DNA from: an uncultured SAR116 cluster alpha proteobacterium
GTDB lineage: Bacteria; Pseudomonadota; Alphaproteobacteria; Puniceispirillales; Marisalimonadaceae
Reading direction: 5' to 3'
Length of the DNA stretch: 64,000 nucleotides
Assembly (NCBI GenBank): GCA_902543145.1
Contig: CACBXG010000002.1
Coordinates: forward strand, 166,001 to 230,000
Both the position numbers and the translations under genes were made by a program. Shown here piece after piece: positions 17,680-25,773 of the stretch. Each line of letters begins with the position of its first letter. The first letter of the stretch is position 1. The notes under the pieces were generated by a model, which saw nothing but the letters and a program-made list of their open reading frames with translations, was not told the origin of the DNA and made no database searches.

Positions 17680-18615
17680 CTAATTGATACAGTACATCCA
17701 ATTTTTTTCATTAACAACTTCGCCTATAAATAAAAAGGGGCTGTTTCCTGTCTTTTTAGCATAATATATTAAATCAGTGCTCTGATCTGATTTTATTGTT
17801 AATCTGTTATTCTTTGAAAATCCTTTTGATCCAACAACTAATACAAATTTAGATGACAAATCGACAAGACCGTTTTTTGGCTGTTTGGGAGCCATTATCT
17901 TATTGTATTTATATCCCCATGAATTCAAGCAATTAATAGAGGTATCAATATGTTTAGCCTTAACTTTAATTAGGCATTGTTGGAAAATATTTTTATCTAA
18001 ACCTTCTAAATTACGAATTGGATAATCAAAATTTATATCTTTTGTAGAGGAAAAATTTTTCCATTTATCAATCTGATTATCTGATGGAATGATTATAATA
18101 GTGTTAAAGTGTAATTTTGATTTAACTAAAATGCTTAGTTTTATTTCTGAATTAAATTTTTGATTGTCAAACACTTTGGTAGAAACATTTTGAGAATTCA
18201 GTTTTTGTTTATGTAATTTTAAAATTTTCTTTATGTCATTCCTTTGAGATAAAGGAGTAACAACTTTATTTTTAAAAAGTTTAACAAACTTTTCTCCTCC
18301 CTTTTCTTTTCCATAATATTTGTAATACTGATTGTCTAAAACACTTAATTGATATAATGAATCAAAAGATGGGGGGGCTAATTCTCTGATTCCCATTATA
18401 TTATTGTTGGAACCAATTGAATGCCATTTTGAAAGAGTACCTTTTGACATGCCAAGCTTTTGAGCTAACTCAGTTTGTCTATTTTCTAACTGATTCAAAG
18501 CATTTGTTATTGCATCAGCCATCTCAAATATACTATTTTTGACTTTATTCTTGGCTAAGTTAATTTTTATTACATGATCATCAAGTGACATTATGTTTGA
18601 AATTTGTGTTTTCAT
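17680..18615 (-). CDS. HTH protein with a degenerate MT-A70-like C-terminal region
   Basis: A 311-residue protein. Residues of about 45-70 form a clear helix-turn-helix (RQTELAQKLGMSKGTLSKWHSI). The middle is Lys-rich. The C-terminal 110 residues resemble the second half of MT-A70 adenine methyltransferases: a CLIKVKAKHIDTSINCLNSWGYKYN strand/helix in the place of the usual WATN..L..AL..IEAWGF, then KFVLVVGSKG. The catalytic DPPW is absent; IIIIPSDNQIDKW stands near that position. It is probably a DNA-binding regulator with an inactive or altered methylase fold. The MT-A70 comparison is from memory and tentative. Confidence 0.5.
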   Translation of the reverse strand: MKTQISNIMSLDDHVIKINLAKNKVKNSIFEMADAITNALNQLENRQTELAQKLGMSKGTLSKWHSIGSNNNIMGIRELAPPSFDSLYQLSVLDNQYYKYYGKEKGGEKFVKLFKNKVVTPLSQRNDIKKILKLHKQKLNSQNVSTKVFDNQKFNSEIKLSILVKSKLHFNTIIIIPSDNQIDKWKNFSSTKDINFDYPIRNLEGLDKNIFQQCLIKVKAKHIDTSINCLNSWGYKYNKIMAPKQPKNGLVDLSSKFVLVVGSKGFSKNNRLTIKSDQSTDLIYYAKKTGNSPFLFIGEVVNEKNWMYCIN

Positions 18616-18658
18616 TTTTTAGATTTAATTTTACTTTTATAGTTAAATAAATATTTTA

Positions 18659-19027
18659 CTAAAATTTTTTTCCACCTTCTTGAAGGCGGTTTGTAAGTTT
18701 ATGATCTGCTCTAGACTTATTATACTCTAATTTTTCATAAATTGTTTCACCTAAATTAAAACTCCTAGATTCAGCTAGATCAAATATCCGAATGACAGCA
18801 TCAGCCAGTTCAACTTCCATCATTGATTTGTGTTTTAAATGGTTGTCCATTAATCCTTTTCTTGCACCTTCCATAGCTTCACTTATTTCTGAATGTATTA
18901 GGCACAATAATTCTCCAACATTTCTATCTTTTTTTTTCCCTTCAGTATCATGCCACCAACCACCCTTTACGGCTGCTTCATGACAATCTTTTACACAACC
19001 ATTAATACCTATAATATTTTTATTCAT
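18659..19027 (-). CDS. MazG-like nucleotide pyrophosphohydrolase
   Basis: A 122-residue all-alpha NTP pyrophosphatase of the MazG superfamily. The metal-binding acidic motifs are present as LCLIHSEISEAMEGARKG and, one helix later, EVELADAVIRIFDLAE, giving the ExxE...ExxD ligand set. Such single-domain enzymes remove non-canonical or excess dNTPs. It lies between the HTH gene and azlD on the same strand, with spacings of 30-45 bases. Confidence 0.82.
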   Translation of the reverse strand: MNKNIIGINGCVKDCHEAAVKGGWWHDTEGKKKDRNVGELLCLIHSEISEAMEGARKGLMDNHLKHKSMMEVELADAVIRIFDLAESRSFNLGETIYEKLEYNKSRADHKLTNRLQEGGKKF

Positions 19028-19053
19028 TAATTAATTCCTCAAGTAATTAAACG

Positions 19054-19362
19054 TTAAATATTAGACAATATTAAAAAACTTGCCATACCTATTGATATTG
19101 TAGCAAGAACATTATTCCAAATTATTGAAACAATTATTGCTATTAAAGCAGCATATAATTTGAAATTTTCGATTAAGAAAAAATTGTTATTATCAATAAT
19201 TGATAAGTCATTAACAATAATGGGAGTTAAAACTGCTAAAGGAATATATTTAAATGTATGTTTCACGGATAACGGTAAATCACTCGAAATTATACCTGAA
19301 AGAGGAATAAATCTAATCAAAAAAGTAATGACGCCACATAAAATAATTAACGACCAAATCAT
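19054..19362 (-). CDS. azlD: AzlD-type branched-chain amino acid exporter small subunit
   Basis: A 102-residue protein with four hydrophobic segments. The family pattern is present: FLIRFIPLSGI near the N-terminus and a KYIPLAVLTPII helix. AzlD pairs with AzlC to export branched-chain amino acids or analogues. The start overlaps the azlC stop by four bases (ATGA), so translation is coupled. Confidence 0.85.
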   Translation of the reverse strand: MIWSLIILCGVITFLIRFIPLSGIISSDLPLSVKHTFKYIPLAVLTPIIVNDLSIIDNNNFFLIENFKLYAALIAIIVSIIWNNVLATISIGMASFLILSNI

Positions 19363-20048
19363 GATTTTTTATCCAATCTACTTGATATCATTCCTGCTAA
19401 GATACCAGTAAGGCCTGACAAAATTATCCAGAAATTTATATCTAAGTTTTTAAAAATAAGTGCTGAAATTCCTGACGAAATAACTGTGATAAGAGTTGAT
19501 TTTGATTTAATCATTGGAATAATTATAGCTATAAAAGTAAGTGGTATGATAAATTGCAAATCCAAAAATTCCGGCAAATCATTCCCTAACCAGACACCAA
19601 GTAATGTAGAAATTTGCCAAGATAAAAATAATGTTATGCCAGAACCTAAAAGGTGATAATGAAGTATAGAATTATCTGAATGGTTTATGAATTTTCTAAT
19701 TGATACAGCATAAGCTTCATCAGTTAGTAAATAAGCCAGTGTCACTCGCCAACTTAAAGATAACTTATTTAAATATTCAACCATTGAAATACTATATAAT
19801 AGATGCCGTGAATTTATTGCACCTACAGTTGTGACTATCACTCCATATGGAGTAGAATTTGATAACAGTTGAACAAATGCTATCTGACTAGCCCCACCAA
19901 AAATAATTGAAGACATTAGAAGGGCTTGCAAGAAAGTTAAACCACTTTCAATAGCCATAACTCCATAAATAATTCCAAAGGGAAAAACACCTAATTGTAA
20001 AGGTAACTCTTGAAGAACACCTTGTTTAAATATTTGCCACTTTTTCAT
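19359..20048 (-). CDS. azlC: AzlC-type branched-chain amino acid exporter large subunit
   Basis: A 229-residue inner-membrane protein. Features include FPFGIIYGVMAIESG, the conserved SSIIFGGASQIAFVQLL helix, INSRHLLYS, and LTDEAYAVS. These match AzlC/YgaZ proteins, which form the export channel with AzlD. The gene opens an azlC-azlD pair, possibly followed by mazG. No Lrp-type regulator is adjacent. Confidence 0.9.
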   Translation of the reverse strand: MKKWQIFKQGVLQELPLQLGVFPFGIIYGVMAIESGLTFLQALLMSSIIFGGASQIAFVQLLSNSTPYGVIVTTVGAINSRHLLYSISMVEYLNKLSLSWRVTLAYLLTDEAYAVSIRKFINHSDNSILHYHLLGSGITLFLSWQISTLLGVWLGNDLPEFLDLQFIIPLTFIAIIIPMIKSKSTLITVISSGISALIFKNLDINFWIILSGLTGILAGMISSRLDKKS

Positions 20049-20140
20049 AATATTTATTATAAACTTTTTAAGATTAATAAAACTGATATATATAAATTAT
20101 AATACTAAAAATTATAAACCCAAAATTTTGAGATTAAAAT

Positions 20141-20794
20141 TTGTTAAAATCTGAACGAACTAAATTTATAATGGATTTTTTGGAACAGACTTATCCAAAC
20201 ACGCCAGTTCCACTTAATAACAAAAATGTTTTTGAACTATTGGTCGCTGTATTGCTTAGTGCACAGTGTACAGATGAACGTGTAAATAAAGTAACACCGT
20301 CATTATTCAAAATTGCCGATAATCCTTTTGATATGGAAAAAATCCCTGTTGAAAAAATTTATGAAATTATTAGACCCTGTGGGCTTGCACCTCAAAAATC
20401 TAAAGCAATTTCTAATCTTTCTAAAATTCTAGTTAATAAATTTGATGGGATGGTTCCCAAGGATATAAATGAATTAGAAAAATTACCTGGTGTTGGGCAC
20501 AAAACAGCAAGTGTTGTAGTTTCTCAAGGATTTGGTATACCTGCTTTTCCAGTAGACACACATATTCACAGGCTTGCTCAAAGATGGGGTTTAACTAATG
20601 GTAAAAATGTTAAAACAACTGAGAATGATTTAAAACGTTTATTTCCTAAAGAAAAATGGAACAAACTTCATCTACAAATAATATTTTATGGTCGTGAATT
20701 TTGTTCTGCTTGGGCTTGTGACGGTACTGTTTGTAAAATATGCACGACTTGTTACCCAAAAAGAAAAAAAGCTGTCAAAACTAAAAAAAGTTAA
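20141..20794 (+). CDS. nth: Endonuclease III (DNA glycosylase/AP lyase)
   Basis: A 217-residue base-excision repair enzyme for oxidised pyrimidines. The helix-hairpin-helix is LPGVGHKTASVV with the catalytic Lys, and the catalytic Asp is in PVDTHIHRL. The start is a TTG. It is favoured over the ATG ten codons later because the N-terminal helix aligns with other Nth proteins. The C-terminal cluster region has five Cys with spacing C-x4-C-x4-C-x2-C-x2-C, unlike the C-x6-C-x2-C-x5-C of E. coli, so the 4Fe-4S ligation is a variant. Confidence 0.9.
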   Translation: MLKSERTKFIMDFLEQTYPNTPVPLNNKNVFELLVAVLLSAQCTDERVNKVTPSLFKIADNPFDMEKIPVEKIYEIIRPCGLAPQKSKAISNLSKILVNKFDGMVPKDINELEKLPGVGHKTASVVVSQGFGIPAFPVDTHIHRLAQRWGLTNGKNVKTTENDLKRLFPKEKWNKLHLQIIFYGREFCSAWACDGTVCKICTTCYPKRKKAVKTKKS

Positions 20795-20797
20795 AAA

Positions 20798-22321
20798 CTA
20801 TATAAGTTGAAGTTGAGTGTTTCTTTTTTTTGATGATTTTGTTCTTTTCCTGCTTCCTAATTTTTCAAATACTATGTTTGATTTTTTTCTATAACCTTCT
20901 TTTTGAAAAATAGATGATATTTTTGCTTTTGCATTTCTTATTGCTGTGGTGTGATCAACAATTGGTTTAGGATAATGCTTTCCAATTAAACAATTAACAT
21001 TTTCTTGTGTCTTCAGATCCATTTTCCAAGGCTCATGTATCCATATTTCTGGTATGTTTCTGAGCTCATGAACCCATTTTTTTATAAATTTACCATTAAT
21101 ATCATGATCCATTGATTGTTTGATTGGATTATAAATTCTTAATGTGTTGATACCAGTTACTCCAGATTGCATTTGTAATTGACTATAATGAATACCTGGT
21201 TCGTAGTCTGTAAAAGTCTGGGCTAAATGATGTCCTGTTTTTCTCCAATCAAGCCAAAGATCATAACTTGCAAAACTAACTAACATTGCCCTCATTCTAA
21301 ATGTGATCCATCCGTTATGATTTAGACTTCTCATGCATGCATCTATAAATGGATAGCCTGTCAATCCTTCTTTCCAAGCTTTATAATATTCTAAATTCAT
21401 ATTATCCTTTCTCAATTTATCATAAAAAGGATGCATACATGAAGTTTCTATGGAGGGTTGAGATTCTAATTTCTGAATGAAATGGCATCTCCATGAAAGC
21501 CTAGATTTGATTGCATTTAGGTTTCTACTATTAATTGTACTTCTATTTTTTTGAGAATTGATTTTATTTGAATTCAATAGTTTTATTATTTCTTTTGATG
21601 AGATAGTTCCCCAAGTCAAATGAGGAGAAATTCGAGAGCATGTTTTTTCAGATATTCCTGGTTTGGAAATATTAAATAAATAATTTTGACCTCTATCGTT
21701 GATAAAACTTTGTATTATTTTTAGAGCCTCACTTCTTCCCCCTTTTTGAACTTCACCATTAAAATCGTTTTTAAAAATAGGACTATTTTTTTTAGGGATA
21801 GATCCTTCTAAAATTTCATCAATAGACATTAGAGATATAGGTTTAGGAATTAAACTTTCTTTCATTCTTAAATTTCTAATTTTTGACCAATCATCACGAT
21901 TTTTTAAATTTCTTACTATACCATTAGTGGGATACTCTATAAGAGGAATATTTTTTCGATTAGACCATTTTTTAACATTTAAATCTCTGTCATAAGTCCA
22001 TTGATTTCCTGTTTCTTCATGGGCGTATATTGAAATAATTTTAAATTGTGTTGATAACTCATTAAAAATTTCAGTCACAGACCCTATACGTACTATCAGC
22101 GATTGTCCAAGTTTTTTTAATTCTTTTCTTAACTCAATTAAACTGTCATAAATAAAACACCAATGTCTTTTGTTCGAAAAAGGCTGTTTCCAATATTCAT
22201 TTTCTACGACATATATTGGTAAAATTGGTTTTAGAGTTTTTGAAGCTTCAAATAAAGGTTTGTGGTCTATAGTTCTTAAGTCTCTTTTAAACCACACTAT
22301 TTGTATTTCAGATTTTTGCAT
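20798..22321 (-). CDS. Cryptochrome/deoxyribodipyrimidine photolyase family protein
   Basis: A 507-residue FAD protein. The N-terminal antenna domain begins IQIVWFKRDLRTIDHKPL. The C-terminal FAD domain shows FINDRGQNYL, LSWRCHFIQKLE, TGYPFIDACMRSLNHNGWI and DYEPGIHYSQLQMQSG. It would repair UV photoproducts using blue light. The C-terminus has a basic tail (GSRKRTKSSKKR). The start overlaps the DUF2805 gene by 14 bases, forming one operon with two small partners. Pyrimidine-dimer versus 6-4 specificity cannot be decided by eye. Confidence 0.85.
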   Translation of the reverse strand: MQKSEIQIVWFKRDLRTIDHKPLFEASKTLKPILPIYVVENEYWKQPFSNKRHWCFIYDSLIELRKELKKLGQSLIVRIGSVTEIFNELSTQFKIISIYAHEETGNQWTYDRDLNVKKWSNRKNIPLIEYPTNGIVRNLKNRDDWSKIRNLRMKESLIPKPISLMSIDEILEGSIPKKNSPIFKNDFNGEVQKGGRSEALKIIQSFINDRGQNYLFNISKPGISEKTCSRISPHLTWGTISSKEIIKLLNSNKINSQKNRSTINSRNLNAIKSRLSWRCHFIQKLESQPSIETSCMHPFYDKLRKDNMNLEYYKAWKEGLTGYPFIDACMRSLNHNGWITFRMRAMLVSFASYDLWLDWRKTGHHLAQTFTDYEPGIHYSQLQMQSGVTGINTLRIYNPIKQSMDHDINGKFIKKWVHELRNIPEIWIHEPWKMDLKTQENVNCLIGKHYPKPIVDHTTAIRNAKAKISSIFQKEGYRKKSNIVFEKLGSRKRTKSSKKRNTQLQLI

Positions 22322-22514
22322 GTTTAGCTTTACGGCCGTAGACCCTCTCTCTCCATATTTGGAAACTACTTTTTTTTAAGTTTGATCTCATTATTTTTAT
22401 AACTTCTTTTTCACTTAGGTTTGTTTGAAATTTTATAGAGTCAAAACTTGTTTTGTCACACCAAGCCATTTCTATAATATTGTTGATATCATAATCTTTG
22501 TTATTTATTTTCAT
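22308..22514 (-). CDS. TIGR03643/DUF2805 small protein of the photolyase operon
   Basis: A 68-residue protein with the family pattern IIEMAWCDKTSFDSIKFQTNLSEKEVIKIMRSNLKKSSFQIWRERVYGR. It looks like a small helix-turn-helix-like domain with basic surfaces. Function is unestablished. Homologues recur beside photolyase genes, and here it overlaps the photolyase start by 14 bases and the DUF2256 stop by four. Confidence 0.8.
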   Translation of the reverse strand: MKINNKDYDINNIIEMAWCDKTSFDSIKFQTNLSEKEVIKIMRSNLKKSSFQIWRERVYGRKAKHAKI

Positions 22515-22654
22515 TTTGTTTTGATCCTATTTCTTCTACATTTTTCGCTACAATACTTAACTTCATCCCAAACCTTTTGCCATTTTTTTCTCCATGTAAA
22601 CGGTCTTTCGCAAATGAGACAAATTTTTGAAGGTAAATTCTCTTTTTTTATCAT
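22511..22654 (-). CDS. DUF2256 small zinc-ribbon-like protein (absent from ORF track)
   Basis: A 47-residue ORF too short for the track. It reads MIKKENLPSKICLICERPF, then a WRKKW..VWDEVKYCSEKC segment and a basic end. Two CxxC/CxxxC pairs (CLIC and CSEKC) form a probable zinc ribbon. These features define DUF2256. Its TGA overlaps the ATG of the DUF2805 gene (ATGA), so the trio DUF2256-DUF2805-photolyase is translationally coupled. Confidence 0.82.
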   Translation of the reverse strand: MIKKENLPSKICLICERPFTWRKKWQKVWDEVKYCSEKCRRNRIKTK

Positions 22655-22663
22655 GTTAGGTGA

Positions 22664-23095
22664 CTATTTAGATTGGTCTATTTGTGACGTTTTTACTAAA
22701 ATTGCCGTATGCAAACCTGAGGCAGCAACATTGCCAGAAGGAGAAAACAACCTTCCTTCTATTGAGACTATTTGCTTTCCTAATTTAATTATTTTAGCAG
22801 TGCCAAGTACTTTGCCTTCAGATAGTGGTCTATGAAATGTAGTATGAATATCAGTTGAACTTGGTAAATATTCATCTTTTGTAAAAATATTTACACTTAT
22901 TGAAGTTATTTCGTCTATAGCACTTGTAATCATACCGCCTTGAACCGTATTAAAAGGGTTTAAGCATTGTTTTGAAAATTCAAGTTCAAAGTTATATATG
23001 TCATTTTCTAAATTTAAAAATTTTGTTTTTAGTAACTTATGTGTACCACCTGAATTAGCTCTTTTTAGAGATTTTTCTAAACTTTTATCTTCCAC
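22664..23095 (-). CDS. PaaI-type hotdog-fold thioesterase
   Basis: A 143-residue hotdog protein. The catalytic-helix motif NPFNTVQGGMITSAIDEITS matches the HG(G)-type PaaI/YdiI thioesterases, although the usual His of HGG is Gln. It is followed by the DIHTTFHRPL and GKVLGTAKIIK.GKQIVSIEG strands. It would cleave an acyl-CoA thioester; the chain is unknown. It ends nine bases before DUF2256 and could be the first gene of the photolyase operon. Confidence 0.8.
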   Translation of the reverse strand: MEDKSLEKSLKRANSGGTHKLLKTKFLNLENDIYNFELEFSKQCLNPFNTVQGGMITSAIDEITSISVNIFTKDEYLPSSTDIHTTFHRPLSEGKVLGTAKIIKLGKQIVSIEGRLFSPSGNVAASGLHTAILVKTSQIDQSK

Positions 23096-23183
23096 GTCAA
23101 TTTCCTTTGGTATATTATTTATATAAGTATTGAAAATTATAAAAAAAGAAGATGTCCTAAATATGTAATGTAGAGGAGTTTTT

Positions 23184-23474
23184 ATGCCTAAAGGTTATTT
23201 TTTAAGCGCCCACCGTTCACCTGCGAATCCTGAAAAAAGACAGGCATATCTTGATCTTGCAGGACCTGCCATTTTGAAAGGTAATGGTAAAATATTAGCT
23301 AGCACCAATGAAGTAGATGCTCATGAAAATGGTGTTTCTGAACAAACTGTTCTAGTTGAATTTGAAAGCTTAGAAAAAGCAAAAGATTTTTATTATGGTT
23401 CTGATTATCAACTAGCTTTAAAAGCCCTGGATGGTGGCGCAGACAGAGATATTAGAATTTTTGAAGGCAAATAA
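23184..23474 (+). CDS. DUF1330 dimeric alpha/beta-barrel protein
   Basis: A 96-residue protein with the DUF1330 sequence pattern: GYFLSAHRSPANPEKRQAYL, GGKILAS-like GNGKILAST, VLVEFESLEKAKDFYYGSDYQLA and a C-terminal RDIRIFEG. The fold is that of ABM/YciI ferredoxin-like dimers. No enzymatic function is established. A GAGGAG Shine-Dalgarno sequence sits just before the ATG. Confidence 0.82.
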   Translation: MPKGYFLSAHRSPANPEKRQAYLDLAGPAILKGNGKILASTNEVDAHENGVSEQTVLVEFESLEKAKDFYYGSDYQLALKALDGGADRDIRIFEGK

Positions 23475-23495
23475 TTAATAGAAAATTTAAAGTAA

Positions 23496-24392
23496 CTATT
23501 TTTGGTTTGTCATTCTATCATAAGTTTTAAATAAAGACTGGTTTCCATTTTTTCCTTCATTGTGAGCCCTTGACTCCAAATAAAGTGTTTGTACAAGAGA
23601 CAAACCTGGTAACGGAACTCCACTCTCGAAAGCTGCCTCACTAGCTAACCTTAAATCTTTTAATTGCAAATCTATTCTGAATCCAGCTTGATCATTTTTA
23701 TCTATCACATGATTTCCTAAATTCTCTAACATCCAGGAATTAGCTGACCCTCCCATTAAGGTTTCTCTTAAAAGGTTTAAATTACCACCTTTTGATTTAC
23801 AAAGGGCAAAAGCTTCACACATAGCTTGTATGTGAGAACCAACCATTATTTGATTACACATTTTGAAAATTTGACCCATACCAGATTTTCCAGCATAAAT
23901 TACATTTTTCCCAAAACAATTAAGAATATTTATTGATTTTTTAAAGATGTCTTTTTTCCCACCTACCATTATTGATAATTTTGCATTCTGAGCACCTTTG
24001 ACGCCGCCACTTACTGGCGCATCAAGAAAATCAACCTGTATTTTTTGTAGAGTTTTACCAATTTCAATTGCTGATTTTGATGAAATTGTACTCATATCAA
24101 TTACAACTGTACCAGGTTTAAGATACGAGTTTATACCAGTACGATCATTGAAAACATTTTCAACATCATTTGTATCTGGCAAAATTGAAATTATAAAATT
24201 GCTATTTGCAATACCTCTTAAGTTATTGGCGGACTTTATTTTGTCTTTTTCTAACTTTTTTGTAATTTTAGGATTAATGTCATATACTTTAACTTCATAT
24301 CCTTGCTTTATTAAGTTTTTTAACATTGGCAAACCCATATTACCTGCGCCAATAAAGCCAATTGATTTAGAAGTTTTGTTATTAATCTTCAT
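23496..24392 (-). CDS. 3-hydroxyisobutyrate dehydrogenase-family NAD(P)-dependent beta-hydroxyacid dehydrogenase
   Basis: A 298-residue enzyme. The NAD motif is GFIGAGNMGLPM, the substrate loop is DAPVSGGVKGAQNAKLSIMVGG, and the catalytic Lys lies in GKSGMGQIFKMCNQI. It belongs to the HIBADH/GarR/glyoxylate-reductase group. Valine catabolism (mmsB) or tartronate-semialdehyde reduction are both possible, and no neighbour decides. It converges on the DUF1330 gene 21 bases away. Confidence 0.85.
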   Translation of the reverse strand: MKINNKTSKSIGFIGAGNMGLPMLKNLIKQGYEVKVYDINPKITKKLEKDKIKSANNLRGIANSNFIISILPDTNDVENVFNDRTGINSYLKPGTVVIDMSTISSKSAIEIGKTLQKIQVDFLDAPVSGGVKGAQNAKLSIMVGGKKDIFKKSINILNCFGKNVIYAGKSGMGQIFKMCNQIMVGSHIQAMCEAFALCKSKGGNLNLLRETLMGGSANSWMLENLGNHVIDKNDQAGFRIDLQLKDLRLASEAAFESGVPLPGLSLVQTLYLESRAHNEGKNGNQSLFKTYDRMTNQK

Positions 24393-24625
24393 TTATTTTC
24401 TTTCAGAATTTCAAATAGAAATATTCGAATGTTGATCATTTAATATTTTTAAAGTTATAATGAATATAAAATTTATTTCCAACTTAATTTACTAAATCTT
24501 AATCATTTCTAAGTACTAATGTAAATTAAAAATAACTCTATAATTAAAATCCTAATTAGATAATTAGCTAAAAAGTTGAAATTATCATCTGAAACAATAT
24601 CATATATATTTATGGGGGATATTGT

Positions 24626-24922
24626 ATGCACAAAAATGCTCTGTCCTTAGCACAATTGTGGTCTCTATTAAGAGACCAAGAAAAAAAATTAGGACTAGAC
24701 AAATTGTCTTTAACTGAGCGTGACATATTTTTATGTATTTTATTTCTTCAAGAAAAAAATAAATTAATTAGCCTCGAAAATATTATTAAAAATTGTAGAC
24801 ATCCAAGAGCAACATTATTCAGATGTTTAAAAAAACTACGTTCAGAGAATATAATTCAAGTTAAAAAAGATACCACCGATACAAGAAAATCATTCATTTC
24901 TATTTCATCTAAATATCTATAA
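24626..24922 (+). CDS. Small winged-helix transcriptional regulator, MarR-like
   Basis: A 98-residue protein with an N-terminal helix (ALSLAQLWSLLRDQEKKLG), then a winged helix: LTERDIFLCILFLQ, LISLENIIKNCRHPRATLFRCLKKLRSENIIQ (recognition region) and the wing KKDTTDTRKSFISIS. It lacks the long dimerisation helices of full MarR proteins. A 230-base A/T-rich upstream region may hold its promoter. It faces the methanethiol oxidase operon and is a candidate regulator of it. Confidence 0.65.
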   Translation: MHKNALSLAQLWSLLRDQEKKLGLDKLSLTERDIFLCILFLQEKNKLISLENIIKNCRHPRATLFRCLKKLRSENIIQVKKDTTDTRKSFISISSKYL

Positions 24923-24953
24923 ATATTCTATTGAAGATTAATTAACTTATTTA

Positions 24954-25412
24954 TTAAATCTTTAGGTCAAGTCTAGGTTTCCAAAATGGACGGAACAATT
25001 CAATTTTTGGACAACGGTTCATAACAACTTTTAAACCTGCATTTTCAGCAAGACGAGCAGCTTCATAATTGATAACGCCAATTTGTCCCCAAAGAACTTT
25101 GGCACCAATTTCAATTGCTTCTTCAGCTATACTAAATAAGTCTTCTGATTTTCTAAATACTTCAACCATATCAACTGGCTTATTAATATTTTTTAAATTT
25201 GGGAATACTTCCAAGCCTCTGATTTCTTTTAATCCAGGTTTTGGGTTCACTGGTATCATATCATAGCCAGTTTCATGTAATACTCTTAAAACACCATAGC
25301 TAAACTTTGTTTTATCAGGACTTGCTCCAACCATTGCAATAGTCTTTACAGAATTTAAAATATCTTGAAGGTATTTATCTTCATACGGTTCATCATGGTT
25401 AATGTTAGTCAT
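24954..25412 (-). CDS. YccU-type CoA-binding protein
   Basis: A single Rossmann CoA-binding domain of about 152 residues: VKTIAMVGASPDKTKFSYGVLRVL, YDMIPVNPKPGLKEIRGLEVFPNL, VDMVEVFRKSEDL and AKVLWGQIGVINYEAARLAE. The ATG at 25412 (MTNINHDEP) is preferred over the track start, overlapping ferredoxin by eight bases rather than 32. Role unknown; the family is related to the succinyl-CoA synthetase alpha N-domain. It is the third gene of the methanethiol oxidase operon. Confidence 0.82.
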   Translation of the reverse strand: MTNINHDEPYEDKYLQDILNSVKTIAMVGASPDKTKFSYGVLRVLHETGYDMIPVNPKPGLKEIRGLEVFPNLKNINKPVDMVEVFRKSEDLFSIAEEAIEIGAKVLWGQIGVINYEAARLAENAGLKVVMNRCPKIELFRPFWKPRLDLKI

Positions 25413-25773
25413 CTTTAAGTTCCCTGATAGTTGCAATATCAGCTTTTAATTCATGTGGAGCTAACGGATCAATAAATGGATTACGGTATAATTTATCATG
25501 ACTTTCTACACCTATGTCAAAAGTACAATCTGTTTTAGCTCTTGCCACACATAATATTACATAACCATCGTTAATTTGCCTATTGTTAAGTGCTACTTGA
25601 GATTTTTGATCAACTTTACCCTTAATTAATTTTGCAGCACACGTAATACATCCTCCATATTGACAACCATAAGGTAAATCAACACCAAGTGAACGTAATT
25701 CTAATAATAACGGTTTATTACCTTTAACCTCATATGTTGCATTATTACGATTTGCTATTATAATTTTTTTCAT
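25405..25773 (-). CDS. 2Fe-2S plant-type ferredoxin
   Basis: A protein of about 122 residues with the CX4CX2C...C cluster motif (YGCQYGGCITCAAKLIKG and, 29 residues later, ILCVARAKTDC). The start is the ATG at 25773, which overlaps the methanethiol oxidase TGA in an ATGA. The track's upstream start is a TTG inside that gene. A C-terminal tail of about 35 residues follows the cluster domain. The strict coupling suggests it donates or accepts electrons in the same pathway. Confidence 0.88.
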   Translation of the reverse strand: MKKIIIANRNNATYEVKGNKPLLLELRSLGVDLPYGCQYGGCITCAAKLIKGKVDQKSQVALNNRQINDGYVILCVARAKTDCTFDIGVESHDKLYRNPFIDPLAPHELKADIATIRELKDD

